A DNA stretch of 64,000 nucleotides from contig NBAY01000004.1 of NCBI GenBank assembly GCA_002794775.1, forward strand, positions 496,001-560,000. The letters run 5' to 3'. The notes beneath the pieces are model-generated. The model worked only from the letters and a program-made list of their open reading frames with translations. It searched no databases and was not told where the DNA came from. Origin of the DNA: Porodaedalea pini. Its lineage: Eukaryota; Basidiomycota; Agaricomycetes; Hymenochaetales; Hymenochaetaceae. Positions 22,646-36,200 of this stretch are shown in pieces. The position numbers were made by a program, and so were the translations under genes. The stretch's first letter is position 1. Every line of letters begins with the position of its first letter.

Positions 22646-23353
22646 GTTGAACAGATTATAGACAAACTATTTATCAGCTGTTATCAAGATGGAAATACTC
22701 ACAATTATAAGTACGTCCGGCAAGACACAATGGCCTGAGCGGTTCCGCAACCGGTGAGCTGGAATACGCTGGAAGATGGCAGGAGAGAGAGATGGTCAAG
22801 ACAAAGGCGCCGAGAGGAACAAAAGGCTCTAAATTATGCGTCGAGCGAGTTTTGAAGGTTGAGTTTACGAGAGCCTTTTTTCGCTCTAGCGCAGGGCAGC
22901 CAACCCTTGAATTATATCTAAAGCAGACTGGAAAGATCCGATGATAGACATAGTCCTCAGGATCGCGGGATTAATGGATAGGTCGCAAGCACTCTCCGTG
23001 ACACCAGGGGGAGACAGGGGGAGTACGTTGTTAAGACGGTAAGCTTCGAGACGTGCACACTTGCTTCTGGCTCTGACTTCTCTTCCGACCCGATGCTCGC
23101 CCGGCACGACCTGCAACGGCTATGAAAAGAACTCATAACCACGCGTTGATTGCCGTCAGTCCCATACAGTACACACATTTTATCCATATGCGGTCCGAAC
23201 TGTTTTACTCAATGCGGTTCATATTTTTGAATAGGTGTGAACTTGAAAGCAGCAGACACATAATAAACACAAAACATGATCGAGTGCAGTGAAACGCCAG
23301 TGCAGAACTAATGAGTATGCAAAGTACTAAATCGTCGTACAAATCCTTCCGGG
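22646..23353. other. Upstream region of the GATA-factor gene
   Basis: About 700 bp without a recognisable gene, between the GATA start and the 3' end of the next minus-strand gene. Confidence 0.45.
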
Positions 23354-25271
23354 CTAAGTCCCACGTTCTCCTCGTTTGTCCCTGTCTCTGTCCTGCTCTT
23401 CCCGTAATCCACCGTGTTTCGAAGCAGCCTGCACTTCGGGCGATGAAACACCATATGTCTCTGTTAGGTCATCCCCTGCAGATTCCTCCTTCTCGAGAGA
23501 AGCTACGCCCTTCTTTCTCCCGGCAGCCGCAGCAGCCGCACGCTCCAGCGCACGTCGTCTGCGCGATAGAATCTTCTTCCGCTGGCGTATAGCGCGACGA
23601 TAGCTATGTTCGTCACCATAAAACAGACTGTATTCGCAGAACGCACAGATCCATTCGTCTTCCGGGTTTGTTAAGCTCGCCGTGGGTGGAGTAGCGCTGG
23701 CCGTCCGTCTCCGAGGAGGAAGTTCTGCAGACAAGAAGCGCAGTGGCGGGGGCCCAACATGGTTCTGTGAGCTGATAGTCGCCTGTGCAGAGTGCAACGA
23801 CCCAGAATTAGGGAGGCGCGACGGGACGTAATTGCGCAGATGGTGCGGATTCGAGGCGTTGGCCAGAGCAGACCGCTTCTTCTTCTTTGCCTTGGTTTTA
23901 GAGGTCGCAACCATCTTTTCCGAATTTGTCTGAGCCGAATCCCTGATCGCCCCGGTAATCTGTCCAGCAATACGGGCGCGCTGCTGCGAGCGCTCGTTGC
24001 GCTTCGACTTCTGCATCTGACTAACGACCAGCGCTGCCTGACGCGCCGCCTCAGCAGCTCTCGCAGCTTGGCGGGAGAATTCAGCATCAAATCGCCCCTG
24101 CAGAAAAGCAACCTCCTCGCTCGTCGCTCTAACTCGCTCCGACGCTAAATTGACGCGGCATGTATTAGACTGTAAAGACGCGAACAGCGAGCGGACAGAA
24201 CTCACTAGGGCTGTCAAACTCGAATGAGAAGGAGCAATCCGGGACCTTTGCATTTTCATTGATGGAAGGTGCCGGTAGACTCTTCTTGTTCGCAGCCGAA
24301 ATGGCACGCGCTTTCCTTCGCTCGGGTCGGCGAGATAGACGGATCGGTGGGCCTTCGGTATGGCGGCCGTCCTTGCCCCGCGTACGCCTTCCGAATGGAT
24401 AGCTGGTCGCGAGTGCTTGATCCAGTGCGAGCGAGTCGTTATGAGACAAAGCACCAAGCACCGCTGCTAGCTGACGCTTTCTACTTTTTAACATCTCCTT
24501 GAGCTGCAGGCCTGCCTGCGTAGCACGACTGAGTTTGCCTTTCTTCGGTGGTATTACTAAGGGCGGTGGAACCGGGGGTACGACATTGACCACCTCTGCT
24601 ACGCCGCGATCTGCAGGAAACGCACTGTCTGCGAGGTCTTCGCCGCCGTCAGGCGCCGCGTCGTCTCCTCCGCGCACATGGGCTGCGACGGGTACTTTAC
24701 GCTTTTTTGTGTTCCCGGGTTGCGTAAGATGGTCCATGTAGCCTCCTTCCTCACGATATCCATCGTCGCGCCCCACAGAAAATCCGTAGCCGTTGTTGAG
24801 GATGTTCGAACGCGACAATAGCTCAGCAGGGTTGACGTGGCGTGGATCGATGTCATCCTTGAACACATCCGTCCCGCCATGAAATAGAGGCATGTAGTAC
24901 GAGTTTAGAGCCATAGAAGTCGAAAGAGCGCTTGCAAGCTCATCGGGCGTAGTCTGTGCTTCACCGCTTCGGTCTTGGCCTCGAGTTACTGGCACGCCTT
25001 CTGGTGCGCTGTCAAGTGTCGCATCGATGGTGCGTCTCCGCTTCGGGAGCGGGACGACCCTACGCAAAGGCGGGAATTCTGGAACGTCAAAAATCGGCGA
25101 CGCCCCGCCATACTGCGCCGCCTGCCTGTGTTTATTGTCGGCCATGATGGCGGCCGAACGATGGAGGGGTGACGGGCGACAAGAGCGTTGCGGCGACGTG
25201 GATGGACTGGAAATAAGCGTGTGTGCAATCTGCCCCTTCGAGGGAGCTCCGTAAGCTAGAAATTTATTCAT
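23354..25271 (-). CDS. Conserved-looking protein of unknown function with a WxCxFC motif
   Basis: Exons 25271..24206 and 24144..23354. The long start gives 618 aa; the ATG at 25145 (MADNKHRQ) gives 576 aa and may be the true start. Early motifs: FPPLRRVVPLPKRRR and LNSYYMPLFHGGTDVF. The middle is basic and helical (AGLQLKEMLKSRKRQLAAVLGAL). Near the C-terminus there is a compact block EDEWICAFCEYSLFYGDEH followed by RRAIRQRKKILSRRRRALER, a helix-forming basic region likely to enter the nucleus. The acidic C-tail is DRDRDKRGERG. The paired Cys could be half of a metal site. I do not recognise a named family; the compact C-terminal block suggests it is a real conserved protein rather than chance coding. 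Confidence 0.7.
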
Positions 25272-25793
25272 TTGTCATTTCGAAGCTTCCAAGATGTAGT
25301 GAAATACAGTGGTATTCCTCGCAGAGCAGCGAGAAGAAAAAAGAAATAAGAGAAATAAGAAAACTACTACAATACACGATGCTCTAGCACAAAAGTCTCT
25401 CGCTATGCAAATTACACGGGGTTTTATATGTATGGTACTATCTGCTCGTGCAGATGATGCGGTCTGGCCCGCCCTCTAGAGATCAGTCGACAGTGAAGAA
25501 GTGGGGGGATGGGGGGAATGCGAAGACGAATAATCTAGGGCCAAAAAATATCATCTAAGAGCAGATGCAGAGGAAGCGATGAGACGAATGCCAAAAAAGT
25601 GCGAGAGCAGCGCATAGTGGTGATAGTGCAGAAATGGGAGGTATGCGAAATGTTCCAAGACGAAAGACGAGGCATGGAATGATGCAGAGCATCGAGAAGA
25701 CGAGAGGTCATGAACATAAGGGGAGCATAAGGGATTTGCAGGCCATGTGATTGCAGAACTTGCTGCTCGTGTTTACAGAAGCTGGTGATTAAA
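25272..25793. other. Intergenic: upstream of the unknown-protein gene and 3' UTR of DED1
   Basis: About 520 bp, purine/A-rich on the plus strand near 25330-25350. No gene is seen. Confidence 0.5.
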
Positions 25794-27927
<2,134 letters not shown>

Positions 27928-28236
27928 ACTAGTAAGAATTTAAGGAAGAAAGAAAATGATTTCACGTAAATGCTCAGGTAGACGTGGTTGTCGGTGAGAG
28001 AGAGGGGTTACTCGCGTCTCCAAGAAAAAAATCTGCTTCATCCCCATGTATGCTTACTAATATCTTCACGTGCCTTACATCGGATCTTCCCGCACAAAGC
28101 ACCACCTAGCCAATCACCGCTCTAGTTGAGCCTCAAGAAATCGATCGTAGGCCAGCAAGCTATCCGAGTAGACAGTACAACAACATGGTATCCAAAAAGA
28201 CAAAGATATAATCACACAAATCTGGGTATCCGCTCG
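27928..28236. promoter_or_regulatory. DED1 upstream region with CACGTG
   Basis: 309 bp between the DED1 start and the stop of the next minus-strand gene. CACGTG occurs at 28067-28072. No TATA box is obvious. Confidence 0.4.
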
Positions 28237-30207
28237 TTACAATCCTGCAGTCTGACTGAGCAGGCTCATGAGAATGTCCTGTACAAGCGCATCATTAGCT
28301 TCCGATAACACCCTACTACTAGTAGGCAGTGCAATGAAAAACACGATGCTAACCTTATCCTCCGCGCTGTCGCAGAACATGCTCCAGGGGCCATCGCCAT
28401 CTGTAAACTCCACAGCAAACGAGTAGGGAATCGCCTCGAGTTCATCAAATCCCTCGTGAGGCTCCTTGATACCACCCACTCGCCCTCTAGCCAGCACCAT
28501 GAGGTCAAGCGGCATCGTCCGGTCCTGAGAGTTCAGAAGCACAAAGATGAGCACTTTTTCGCACATCAAGCTTGTGTGAAGATGAAGATGAAGAGAAGCA
28601 GAGCAAACCTGAGAATCACGATAGAACACGAGAGCGTCGCTTTTTAGTTCGAAGAACCTCCTCTTCCAGCTGTTTGACACGCTTGTCTGCACCGTTACGA
28701 AACCTGTGAGCAATAGTGGGTCCGATCCGAGGCGGCCCGCTTGCGCAAACTTTTCCTGAATCTCCTTCATCCGTTGCTTCCTCATGACGTCTGAGATGCG
28801 CCGCTGTTCCTCCCGCTTCTTTGCCGCCTCGGCAGCACGCCTCTCGGACTCCTGCCATTCCTCTTCGAGTCGCCTCGCTTGAAGCATGCGCCGCTCCTTC
28901 TCTTGCCGTTTACGCGTTTCCAATTCCTGGAGCCGATGCTCCTCTTCGAGTTGAGCCTCCCTCTCGCGCCTCGCCCTTTCGGCTAGAGCATGTCGCTTTT
29001 CCTCTTCTAGCCTCGCAACCCGACGATCCTCCTCTTCTTGAGCCTGCCGCAATGCTTCTTCTTTCTGTCGCTTCAAACGTGCCTGGCGCTCGGCCTCCTC
29101 GCGCTGTGCCTGCAGCTCTTCCGCTTCCCGCTTCTTCTGAGCCTCAAGCCGTAGCTTCGCCTTTTCAGCGGGGCTAACCACACGCGGAGCAACGCGTGGA
29201 GACGTGAAGCCCATGTAGCTTCTTCGTTCGTTCAACGAGCCAGGGCTGATGACGACTTCATCTCCGTCAGACATGTAGCTGCTAGCTCGTGGACGTGTAA
29301 CCCAAACGTAGATCCCGTCGACGCGCTCTTCACAAAAGCCGACGCTGACCTTCCCTGTCTTGAGTCCTTCGGCGGGGTTGGCGGCGGTTTGTCTCCGTCT
29401 TCAATCTCTGATGGAATGCGTGGCATGTGTGCCATGTCTGATCTTAGCGCTGGAGATTGCCGTCCTTGGCTCTCCGAGGTGATCATCCGCGCTCGTGGGC
29501 TTTGCGGTAATCCCTTCAAGCTATTCGTTGCTGACTCTGACGAAGAACGTGGTTCGGTCGGCATGGACACGCTTCGTTGCACTGGGCGATTGTTATTGGA
29601 AGCCAGACGAGGAATGAACGAAGGCCCAAGTTGAAGGCGTTCGCGCAGCTTGTCCGTATTTTGTGCGTCGAGATTAGAGACATTCATAGAGACGTTGGCC
29701 GCCTGAAATAAGTAAATAAGTGCTCCAGAGAAGAAGGTTGTGAGGCTTTAAGATGCATGCCTTGAAGAGAGAACCAACAGCTCTGGAGTGTACAAGGGCC
29801 CTAGCTTCGTCGCGACGCGTACAGAACACGATCTGATTACTTGATTCTCGGGTTACAAGAGATAGATACTCACCTCTCCTGACACCAGATACACCTTCTG
29901 GTACGAATGCGATCAGTGCGAAATAGTTGTTGTCGCCATCCTTTTCGCGGCAGAAACCAAAGTACACGTCGTCCGGTGAACGCGGGACGCCATTACAAAG
30001 GTCATTGAATGTGCCGACGCCGCTCACTAGGAGCGAAAGCTTGTCTCGCGTCTGTCCGTACGTGAGCAACAGCCTGGTGAGAAACGAAAGGCAATAAGCC
30101 ACAGTGTTTTCGAACAAAGAGCTCGAGACTTGCCAATCTTTGCCTCTGTTCTTGATTATGTCGTCATATGCAAGGGCTATGTTCGGGTCTGTCAGGTCGA
30201 CAGACAT
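28237..30207 (-). CDS. Actin-binding ADF-H (coactosin-like) protein with coiled coil and PH domain
   Basis: Exons 30207..30134, 30073..29874, 29804..29761, 29702..29350, 29281..28609 and 28524..28237 give 543 aa. ADF-H at residues 1-125: MSVDLTDPNIALAYDDI, KLSLLVSGVGTFNDL, VYFGFCREK, YFALIAFVPEGVSGVRRAR, and VHSRAVGSLFK. A Pro/Ser-rich linker with PPPTPP follows, then about 150 residues of Glu/Arg-rich coiled coil. The PH domain follows: LLTGFVTVQTSVSNSWKRRFFEL, VFYRDSQ, IPYSFAVEF, and GPWSMFCDSAEDK. The protein probably links actin filaments to membranes or complexes at the cortex (inference from domains). Introns 1 and 3 use GC donors (TTG|GCAAGT, AAG|GCATGC). The last 30 codons could contain a 41-bp intron, but reading through keeps the frame to TAA at 28237. 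Confidence 0.88.
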
Positions 30208-30480
30208 GGTAAGCAAGAGAGCGTGACGCGCATGGAGACGATGGGAGGAATGAAACGCTATGCGCGTCTCGACAACGAGGTGATGGCTCGGACGCAAACC
30301 ATATATTATGTATATGCGCCTTCTCGCCTGATTCGTCGAGGCGCGTCATTTATTGATCGACGGTCGCGTCCCGCAATTTAGATTCTCGCAAGCCTCTGAG
30401 TTTTCAATTTCGAGGTAGGAAATACAAGTAATAAAAATCGCAATTGAAAACATTCGGTACATGAAATGATGAAGCGTACA
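30208..30480. other. Intergenic between the ADF-H gene and the DUF1295 gene
   Basis: 273 bp that serve as ADF-H promoter and DUF1295 3' UTR. Nothing else is seen. Confidence 0.45.
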
Positions 30481-32076
30481 CTAAGACTGTTCCGACACTT
30501 TATCCCGGTCTTCCTCAATAGCCATCGGCCCGTCGGTGTTCTCGTCGAACCGATACATCGGGAAGTCGAAAAGAATGGTCTTCTTTATGATCGTAGGAAG
30601 TCGACTATAGAGCGCAGGGGGTATCGGGATAAGAATACTGGTCGACCGAAGGTATGATTTGTATTTCATCCACGCGCTGCGATGCTCCTCCTTGGCGTTC
30701 ACTCCATTCGCTAGGAGGTAATACTTCTTCGCTGTAGGCTTCTCAGCCGTTGGCATTCCGGATGCAAACATCAGGAGCCTGGTATAAGTAGTTTCATAAG
30801 CCTATGAAATAGGTACCAGGGAAACAAACGCACAGAGTAGTGAAGATGGGTGACATGATGGCGCCGTATTGCGCGTGCTTAGCGGACGATGCCAATGTCC
30901 CATTGGTTGTCGGAGAAAGGCACAGGATCCAGATACCCCACCAGCACATCATCCTAGAAAAGGAGTTCACATTAAGCTCATCGAGATAAATCTGGAAATC
31001 ACTCACTCTCCGAAGTAAGAAGGGTGGCGAGACCATCTCCAGATTCCAAACTATGTAAAGGTCAGTCCCCCGCTATTTATTAACACGTTTAAGGTTAAAC
31101 TCACAGAAGGGGGCTGGTCCTTTGGAGGCTTCGTGGATTTAAAACGGAACTGAGACGCAAAAACAAAAGTAAGCAACAGGTATTCCGACTCAGAGGTAAA
31201 TTTAATGAACAAACCTTCTGCACGTCGGCTGTGGATTCGATCAACCATCCTAGTGCCCAAAGTATGATACCAGCTATATCTCTAGACGTTCCAAATGCTG
31301 GGTTGGATCCGCCTAGAGAGGGGTCGGAGACTACGGGAGAGTTCAGGATCACAAAAGGCAACGAGACAGTCCACACCTGTGAAAGCGTGAGGAGTGTTTC
31401 CAGTGCTTAGTAAATTTCCATTGACGCACCCAAACTATCTGGCCGACCCAGAATCCTTGAAAAAAAAACAATACCCGATTCCTTTAGCTACAACCAATTC
31501 TTCGTTATTATTCCGAGGACATACCCATAAACTTGAGGAAATGAGAACGAATCTCGTCGAAGCGGGAGTCGCTGCCAGTTTTCAAAACGCGGAAGAGGAG
31601 AAACCCTTGAAGCAGGAAAGACCTGAGACATTTAGCGTAATGACAAGGGAAACACACGGAGCGCACCGGCAAGACGTGCCGCCCATATCATGACGAGGAC
31701 GCTAGCAACAATGTTGCGGGCATAGAAGGTATTCCCGATAAGTAGCGTCAAGAGAGCTCCAAACTAAGTCAGGTGATATCTAACAAGAATTCGTACTTTA
31801 TCATGAACAGACCTAATATGAAGAAATTCGATCCTTTTCCGAACACACACGCATAAGTCCCCGAGCCTTTCAGATATCAGATAAGGCTACAAACCTCCAG
31901 TGAAGTCCGTTATTTTATCGAACTAAGAGACCCGTCAGCTCGCATACTAAAAGAAAAGCAAAGGCGCTCATTACCTGAAAGGTCCACGCTATGAAGAAAC
32001 CCAAAGCCTGGTATCCTATGGTGACGAGGACCGTTATTCCCAAGTAGTACTTGTCAAGAGCGTGCACGGGTGCCAT
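30481..32076 (-). CDS. DUF1295 / steroid 5-alpha-reductase-like integral membrane protein
   Basis: Eleven small exons close in frame to 338 aa: 32076..31975, 31922..31895, 31833..31813, 31756..31667, 31605..31525, 31455..31430, 31376..31215, 31149..31105, 31050..31007, 30953..30834 and 30778..30481. Several hydrophobic segments occur (YYLGITVLVTIGYQALGFFIAW, IVASVLVMIWAARLAGFLLF, IAGIILWALGWLIE). The family signature FGIWRWSRHPSYFGE, followed by MMCWWGIW, is present and matches the NADPH-binding end of sterol C14/5-alpha reductases. Substrate unknown; a lipid or sterol reduction in an internal membrane is likely by family. The ATG lies 162 bp from the retroelement nest at 32239, so its upstream control region has been displaced. 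Confidence 0.88.
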
Positions 32077-32227
32077 TCTGGTTGTAGTATGTGATGGTGA
32101 TGGTCGAGGAAGAAAAACGGATGCTCATAACGAAAGCGCTGTAAGTTGATGTCTCGACTACGGTTGTCTCGGGCAGTGCGGCTGGCATTCGACAAACCAG
32201 TGATCGGCGGGCGCGATCGAAGCACTT

Positions 32228-32238
32228 CTCGAGCTCAC
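32228..32238. repeat. 11-bp target-site duplication, left of the short LINE-related element
   Basis: CTCGAGCTCAC recurs exactly at 33073-33083. It ends in CAC. Confidence 0.85.
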
Positions 32239-33072
32239 TTTAACCTCTTACTCCCATCATCCCTATCGTGGGAAAGTCGCTCTGAGACCTTGCCCTGTCG
32301 ACGACGAGTGATCCCTCCATGCATCAACACAGAACTCTTATCCACTTTAATCGCGTACTCGACCGCATCCTTTCTGCGGTCTTGTCTCTTCGATCTTCGT
32401 TGTCGATGCCTTTGTGCCGGCCCATCACATTTTACCGCGCCCCACCCTGTCGGCGTCGCCACAGACGCCACAGAGCGGCCCAGCTACCATTGTCCTCGCC
32501 CACGCCTCCTGCCGTGCTCGAGAAACCCACAGTTACATCCTCGCCAGCTTCATCTGTCGAGATCATCACATCACCCGGGGTCACCACTCAGGTTCCACCC
32601 CCCATCCTCCCCGAATACCCACGTCTCATTTATTCGTCGGCCAAATGGAGCCGACAAATCGCCATCACGTCGACTCTCAACCCTCAGGCCCCACCTTTCC
32701 AGCCTGCTGAAGCGCTTGAGACTGAACTTGCATTTTACGCCCGCCGTCCGCTGGCCATTTCTCTTCTTAATTATGACTCTATTCATAATATTACGTATAC
32801 ATGCCTCCCTCCTTTTTTCGAAGAAGTAAATCCATATGATTTCCTTTATGACAATCTTTTTGAAACAGAGGATATCATTTCTCTTTTTCCATTTGAATGG
32901 TACATACGTGTCACACGTCCTCCCATACGTCGTCGCTACCTACATAGCTACTAAATTTTACGTGCCTTGACATGGGCATTATCGCAGTCACGCTACTTTT
33001 CCTCTTTTTTTTCCCTCCTTTTTCTTTTCTGTTCGCAGTAGTGTATAGTGCAGAGTAGTGCAAACTTACAAA
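32239..33072 (+). mobile_element. Short non-autonomous LINE-related element (834 bp) with its own ORF
   Basis: The 5' 38 nt align with the LINE copy 1 5' end (both read TTTnAnCTCTTAC...CATCAT...CGTGGGAA). The 3' end is a pyrimidine-rich stretch plus GTGCAGAGTAGTGCAA and TTACAAA, as in copy 1. The interior is unrelated to LINE ORF1 or ORF2. Exact 11-bp duplications flank it. It is best read as a parasite mobilised by the LINE machinery. Confidence 0.82.
32319..32954 (+). CDS. ORF of the short LINE-related element (211 aa), unknown
   Basis: It starts at the first ATG in the element, 80 bp from its 5' end, and stops 118 bp before its 3' end, so it fills the element. The N-terminal half is Arg/His/Pro/Ser-rich (RRRHRRHRAAQL); the C-terminal half is more ordered, with EFEV-like acidic and aromatic residues (FYARRPLAISLLNYDS, PYDFLYDNLFETEDIISLFPFEWY). 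There is no zinc knuckle, endonuclease or RT motif. The open frame could be conserved because the product helps mobilisation, or be a captured gene fragment. I know of no family match. Confidence 0.6.
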   Translation: MHQHRTLIHFNRVLDRILSAVLSLRSSLSMPLCRPITFYRAPPCRRRHRRHRAAQLPLSSPTPPAVLEKPTVTSSPASSVEIITSPGVTTQVPPPILPEYPRLIYSSAKWSRQIAITSTLNPQAPPFQPAEALETELAFYARRPLAISLLNYDSIHNITYTCLPPFFEEVNPYDFLYDNLFETEDIISLFPFEWYIRVTRPPIRRRYLHSY

Positions 33073-33083
33073 CTCGAGCTCAC
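33073..33083. repeat. 11-bp target-site duplication, right of the short element
   Basis: Exact copy of 32228-32238. It directly abuts the next duplication (33084), so CAC|GTG at 33081-33086 is the shared insertion point. Confidence 0.85.
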
Positions 33084-33094
33084 GTGATAGCATC
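33084..33094. repeat. 11-bp target-site duplication, left of LINE copy 2
   Basis: GTGATAGCATC; the partners at 46308 and 47189 read GTGATAGCGTC. The single difference is CG to CA, as expected from CpG deamination. Confidence 0.8.
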
Positions 33095-33234
33095 TTTATA
33101 ATCTGCTATCTACTACTAATAGCCTACCAACCACTGCGGAAAAGAAACGAACAGAGACATACTACGTAGTGCGCACGAAATGGGATATGATATCATGGAT
33201 GGAAAATGAGTGAATGTGAAATCGGGGGTGGTAA

Positions 33235-36200
33235 CTAAAGGTTAAAGGAGGGTGGTAAATCAGATAAAAGAGGCATACTGTCCGGTGGGCGACGGAAGGA
33301 GAAGTAAGTGAATTTTAAGAGTAAAAGAAAGTTATTTGGGCAGAACCAATCAGCAAAGTCTAAAGGTAGGGAACGTTGACGAAAAAGGCTGTTTCGAACA
33401 AGAGAGAAGAAAGGGCAACAATTGAGAATATGGTGGACATCATGTTTGGTGCACAATGGGTCCGGACAATGGGGTTCGAGGTTTCGGTTATGCAGATCGA
33501 GCGCGTTTAGCATTAAGCTGGTGGTGCGAGAAAGAACTGAGCATTGTATCTTTTTCCTTGGGGAAAGCTTCAAAAACGGACGGAGAGATCGCGTAGGATA
33601 TAGGATGAACGAGGACAGCTTGAGGACTGAGCGGTGTCCGCGAAGGTGTATGATATTGGCTTTCCAGTCTCGTAAGAGATTGAGCTGTACTTGCACGTTC
33701 AGATTAGGAAGCGAATCTGGGATGGTCTCGCGATTGGGTTTGGTAGTGGCATCTTTTGCAAGTTTATCGGCTTTGGAATTGCCCAGAACTCCTCTGTGTG
33801 AGGGGAGCCACTGGATCGAGATGTGAGAAGCCTCGTGATGGAGGGCAAGAAAAATGCCGCAAAGATGGCAGAATGTTATGATGAATTCCACGTGTCAAAT
33901 ATCGTTGGAGAAGATGAGTTCGACGCAGTTGAGTGAGTCCGAAACGATGTGGATATGGATAGGTGTGAAGCATTTTGCCAAAATGAGGGAGATACGTTGC
34001 ATGGCTGCGATGAGCGCTTCCTGCTCCTCGAACAAGATGTTCGAGTGAGAGTGCACTGCTGAAGAAAAGACAGCGAGTTCTTTATGATCGTGCATAATAA
34101 CGAATCCGTGACCACCATTGTAAGAACCGTCGGCGTCAGGGATGATGGAGCCATCTGTGAAAATAAAATATTGATATGGAGGAGGGTGTAAAAAGAATGA
34201 ATTGAAATTTTGTATAGCGCGGGGCCATTGAGTCAATGAAGGAATAGGAGTCATAATAAGACGTGAATGGATTTGAGTGAAGGTGGGGTATGAAACTGAT
34301 TTCAGAATTTTAACATCTGGAAGGAGGGACGATGTTAGATATTGATTTGGAACGGGGTTAATCTTTGAATAGGAAAAATATGATAGTAAAAAGCGTTGAG
34401 AGAGAGAATGAATAAAGAGGTGCAATGGAGGGCATGATAAGAAGGATTCAGCAACAGACGGGTTCATGTTTTTGTGAAAAATACAACAGAAAAAACAGTT
34501 CTGGGTTGGTTGAAGGAAAGTGGTTATAAGCGAAGAATTGGGAAAGAGAACAGCACCGTAAATGGCTACGGAGCGAATTAGTCCAAAATATAAAAGTCTG
34601 GCGTACTGGAAATAGGTGCCATTGGATCGGTGAAAAAGGAATGAGCATTGATGAATTGTAGATAGTGCTTTGTTAGCACGGGCTTGGAAATGGAGACTGG
34701 GTGAAAGATTGTAAGCAAAAATTACGCCTAACCAAGTCAGGTGGCGTGAAGGGATTATAACGTGGTTGTTGGGTAAGGATAAAACTGCGTTGGAAGAAGA
34801 TGGGGAATCATTCAAAAAGGACCGAAAAGTAATAGCCGCTGCCTGGCGGTGCGGGAGAATATGAAGGAGTTCGATGGCATCTGGATCAATGGACAGGCCA
34901 AGAATTTGGAATTGAAGGGAAAGGAATTCAAATTGATTACGAAGGCAAGTCAAACTGGTTCAAATGCTGAGAGAGTGTGAATAAAGGGGATGGTCGTCCA
35001 TGTATGCGATTAGAGGGTGGTGTGAACCAAAACGAGTGTTGTAAGCAATAATGGCATCTGCTGCCGTGAAGACTGAAATAAGGGGGGACAATGGCGATCC
35101 TTGGGGGACGCCTCGGTTGGGTTTAATAAAGGGGGTGGAAAAAAAATTATTGAAATGAAAAGAAATGGGTCTGTCTCTAAGCCAGACCGAAAGAACGTGA
35201 ATTAGATTCAGGTGGACGTTGGAGAGGATAAGTTTGTTAAGAAGGCGGTTATGAGAAATATTGTCAAAAAAACCTTGGATGTCCATGGTAAGAATAGAAG
35301 TGATAAGGTATCGGTGGCGACGTAGGACACCACTGAGTCGATCGTTACCAGCGATAATAAAAGGTTGGGTTAGGATGGTCAAAAGTAGTTCATAACAAGC
35401 AGTAAGGGCAGAACGATGCTTCCTACACCCATGCTGGGCTTCGGGCAGAAGATTGTTAGTTTCAAAAAAGGGTTGTAAGAAATTGAAGAGAACACGTTCA
35501 AAAAGTTTCCCAATGGTGTCAACGAGGGTAATGGGACGATAAGCCCTTGGAACAGAAAAGTCAGAGCGTTTGGGTTTTGGGATAAAGGTGACGAGTGAAG
35601 TTTTGAAGGATAAAGGGAAATGACTGATTTGAAGGCATAACGAAAAAAGGTCGACGAAAAACTTTCCGTGGTGTTCAATGAGTAGCGCGAGGTGTTTGTA
35701 TGAGATGTGACTGTTGCCAGGGCTTGTTTCCTGGTCGATACCTCAGAGCGCATTGTGGATGTTGCTCATGGTAAGCGGTCTGAAATCACGGAGGGCTGGG
35801 AGCGGGATGACCTCTGGTGTAGATGATAAGGGAGGAAAGAATGTCTCTCGGAAAAGAGATGCCTTGTTGTTTTTGGTGAGTGTAAAAAGACCGTTGTTCA
35901 TACGCAGGGCCCTGATAGGGGAGCGGCGGCGAGCAGTACCCAGATATTGGTTACGCCAGACAGATCGAGCGTCAGAATGTTGAAGACGAGAGCCAAAAAA
36001 GGTGTTTTTGGCTCGGGTGAGTTCAATGTCGAGGCATTTCTGCAACTCAGGATGGGGATTACGACAGTGTGTGCGATAGAGTTTTGAACATGCTTCGGAC
36101 CACCAAGTGTTGGGGCCAAAATACGAGTGCGGTTTTCATTTGCTAAGAAAGGTAGAGGTGAAATTGGAAAAGGAAGATTGAAATGAGAAGAGGAGGTCGT

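Noticed and set aside
32146..32829. Overlapping 227-codon frame across the short element's left border
   Set aside because: It begins outside the element, crosses the target duplication and has no start codon near the element's 5' end; the 32319 frame fits the element better.
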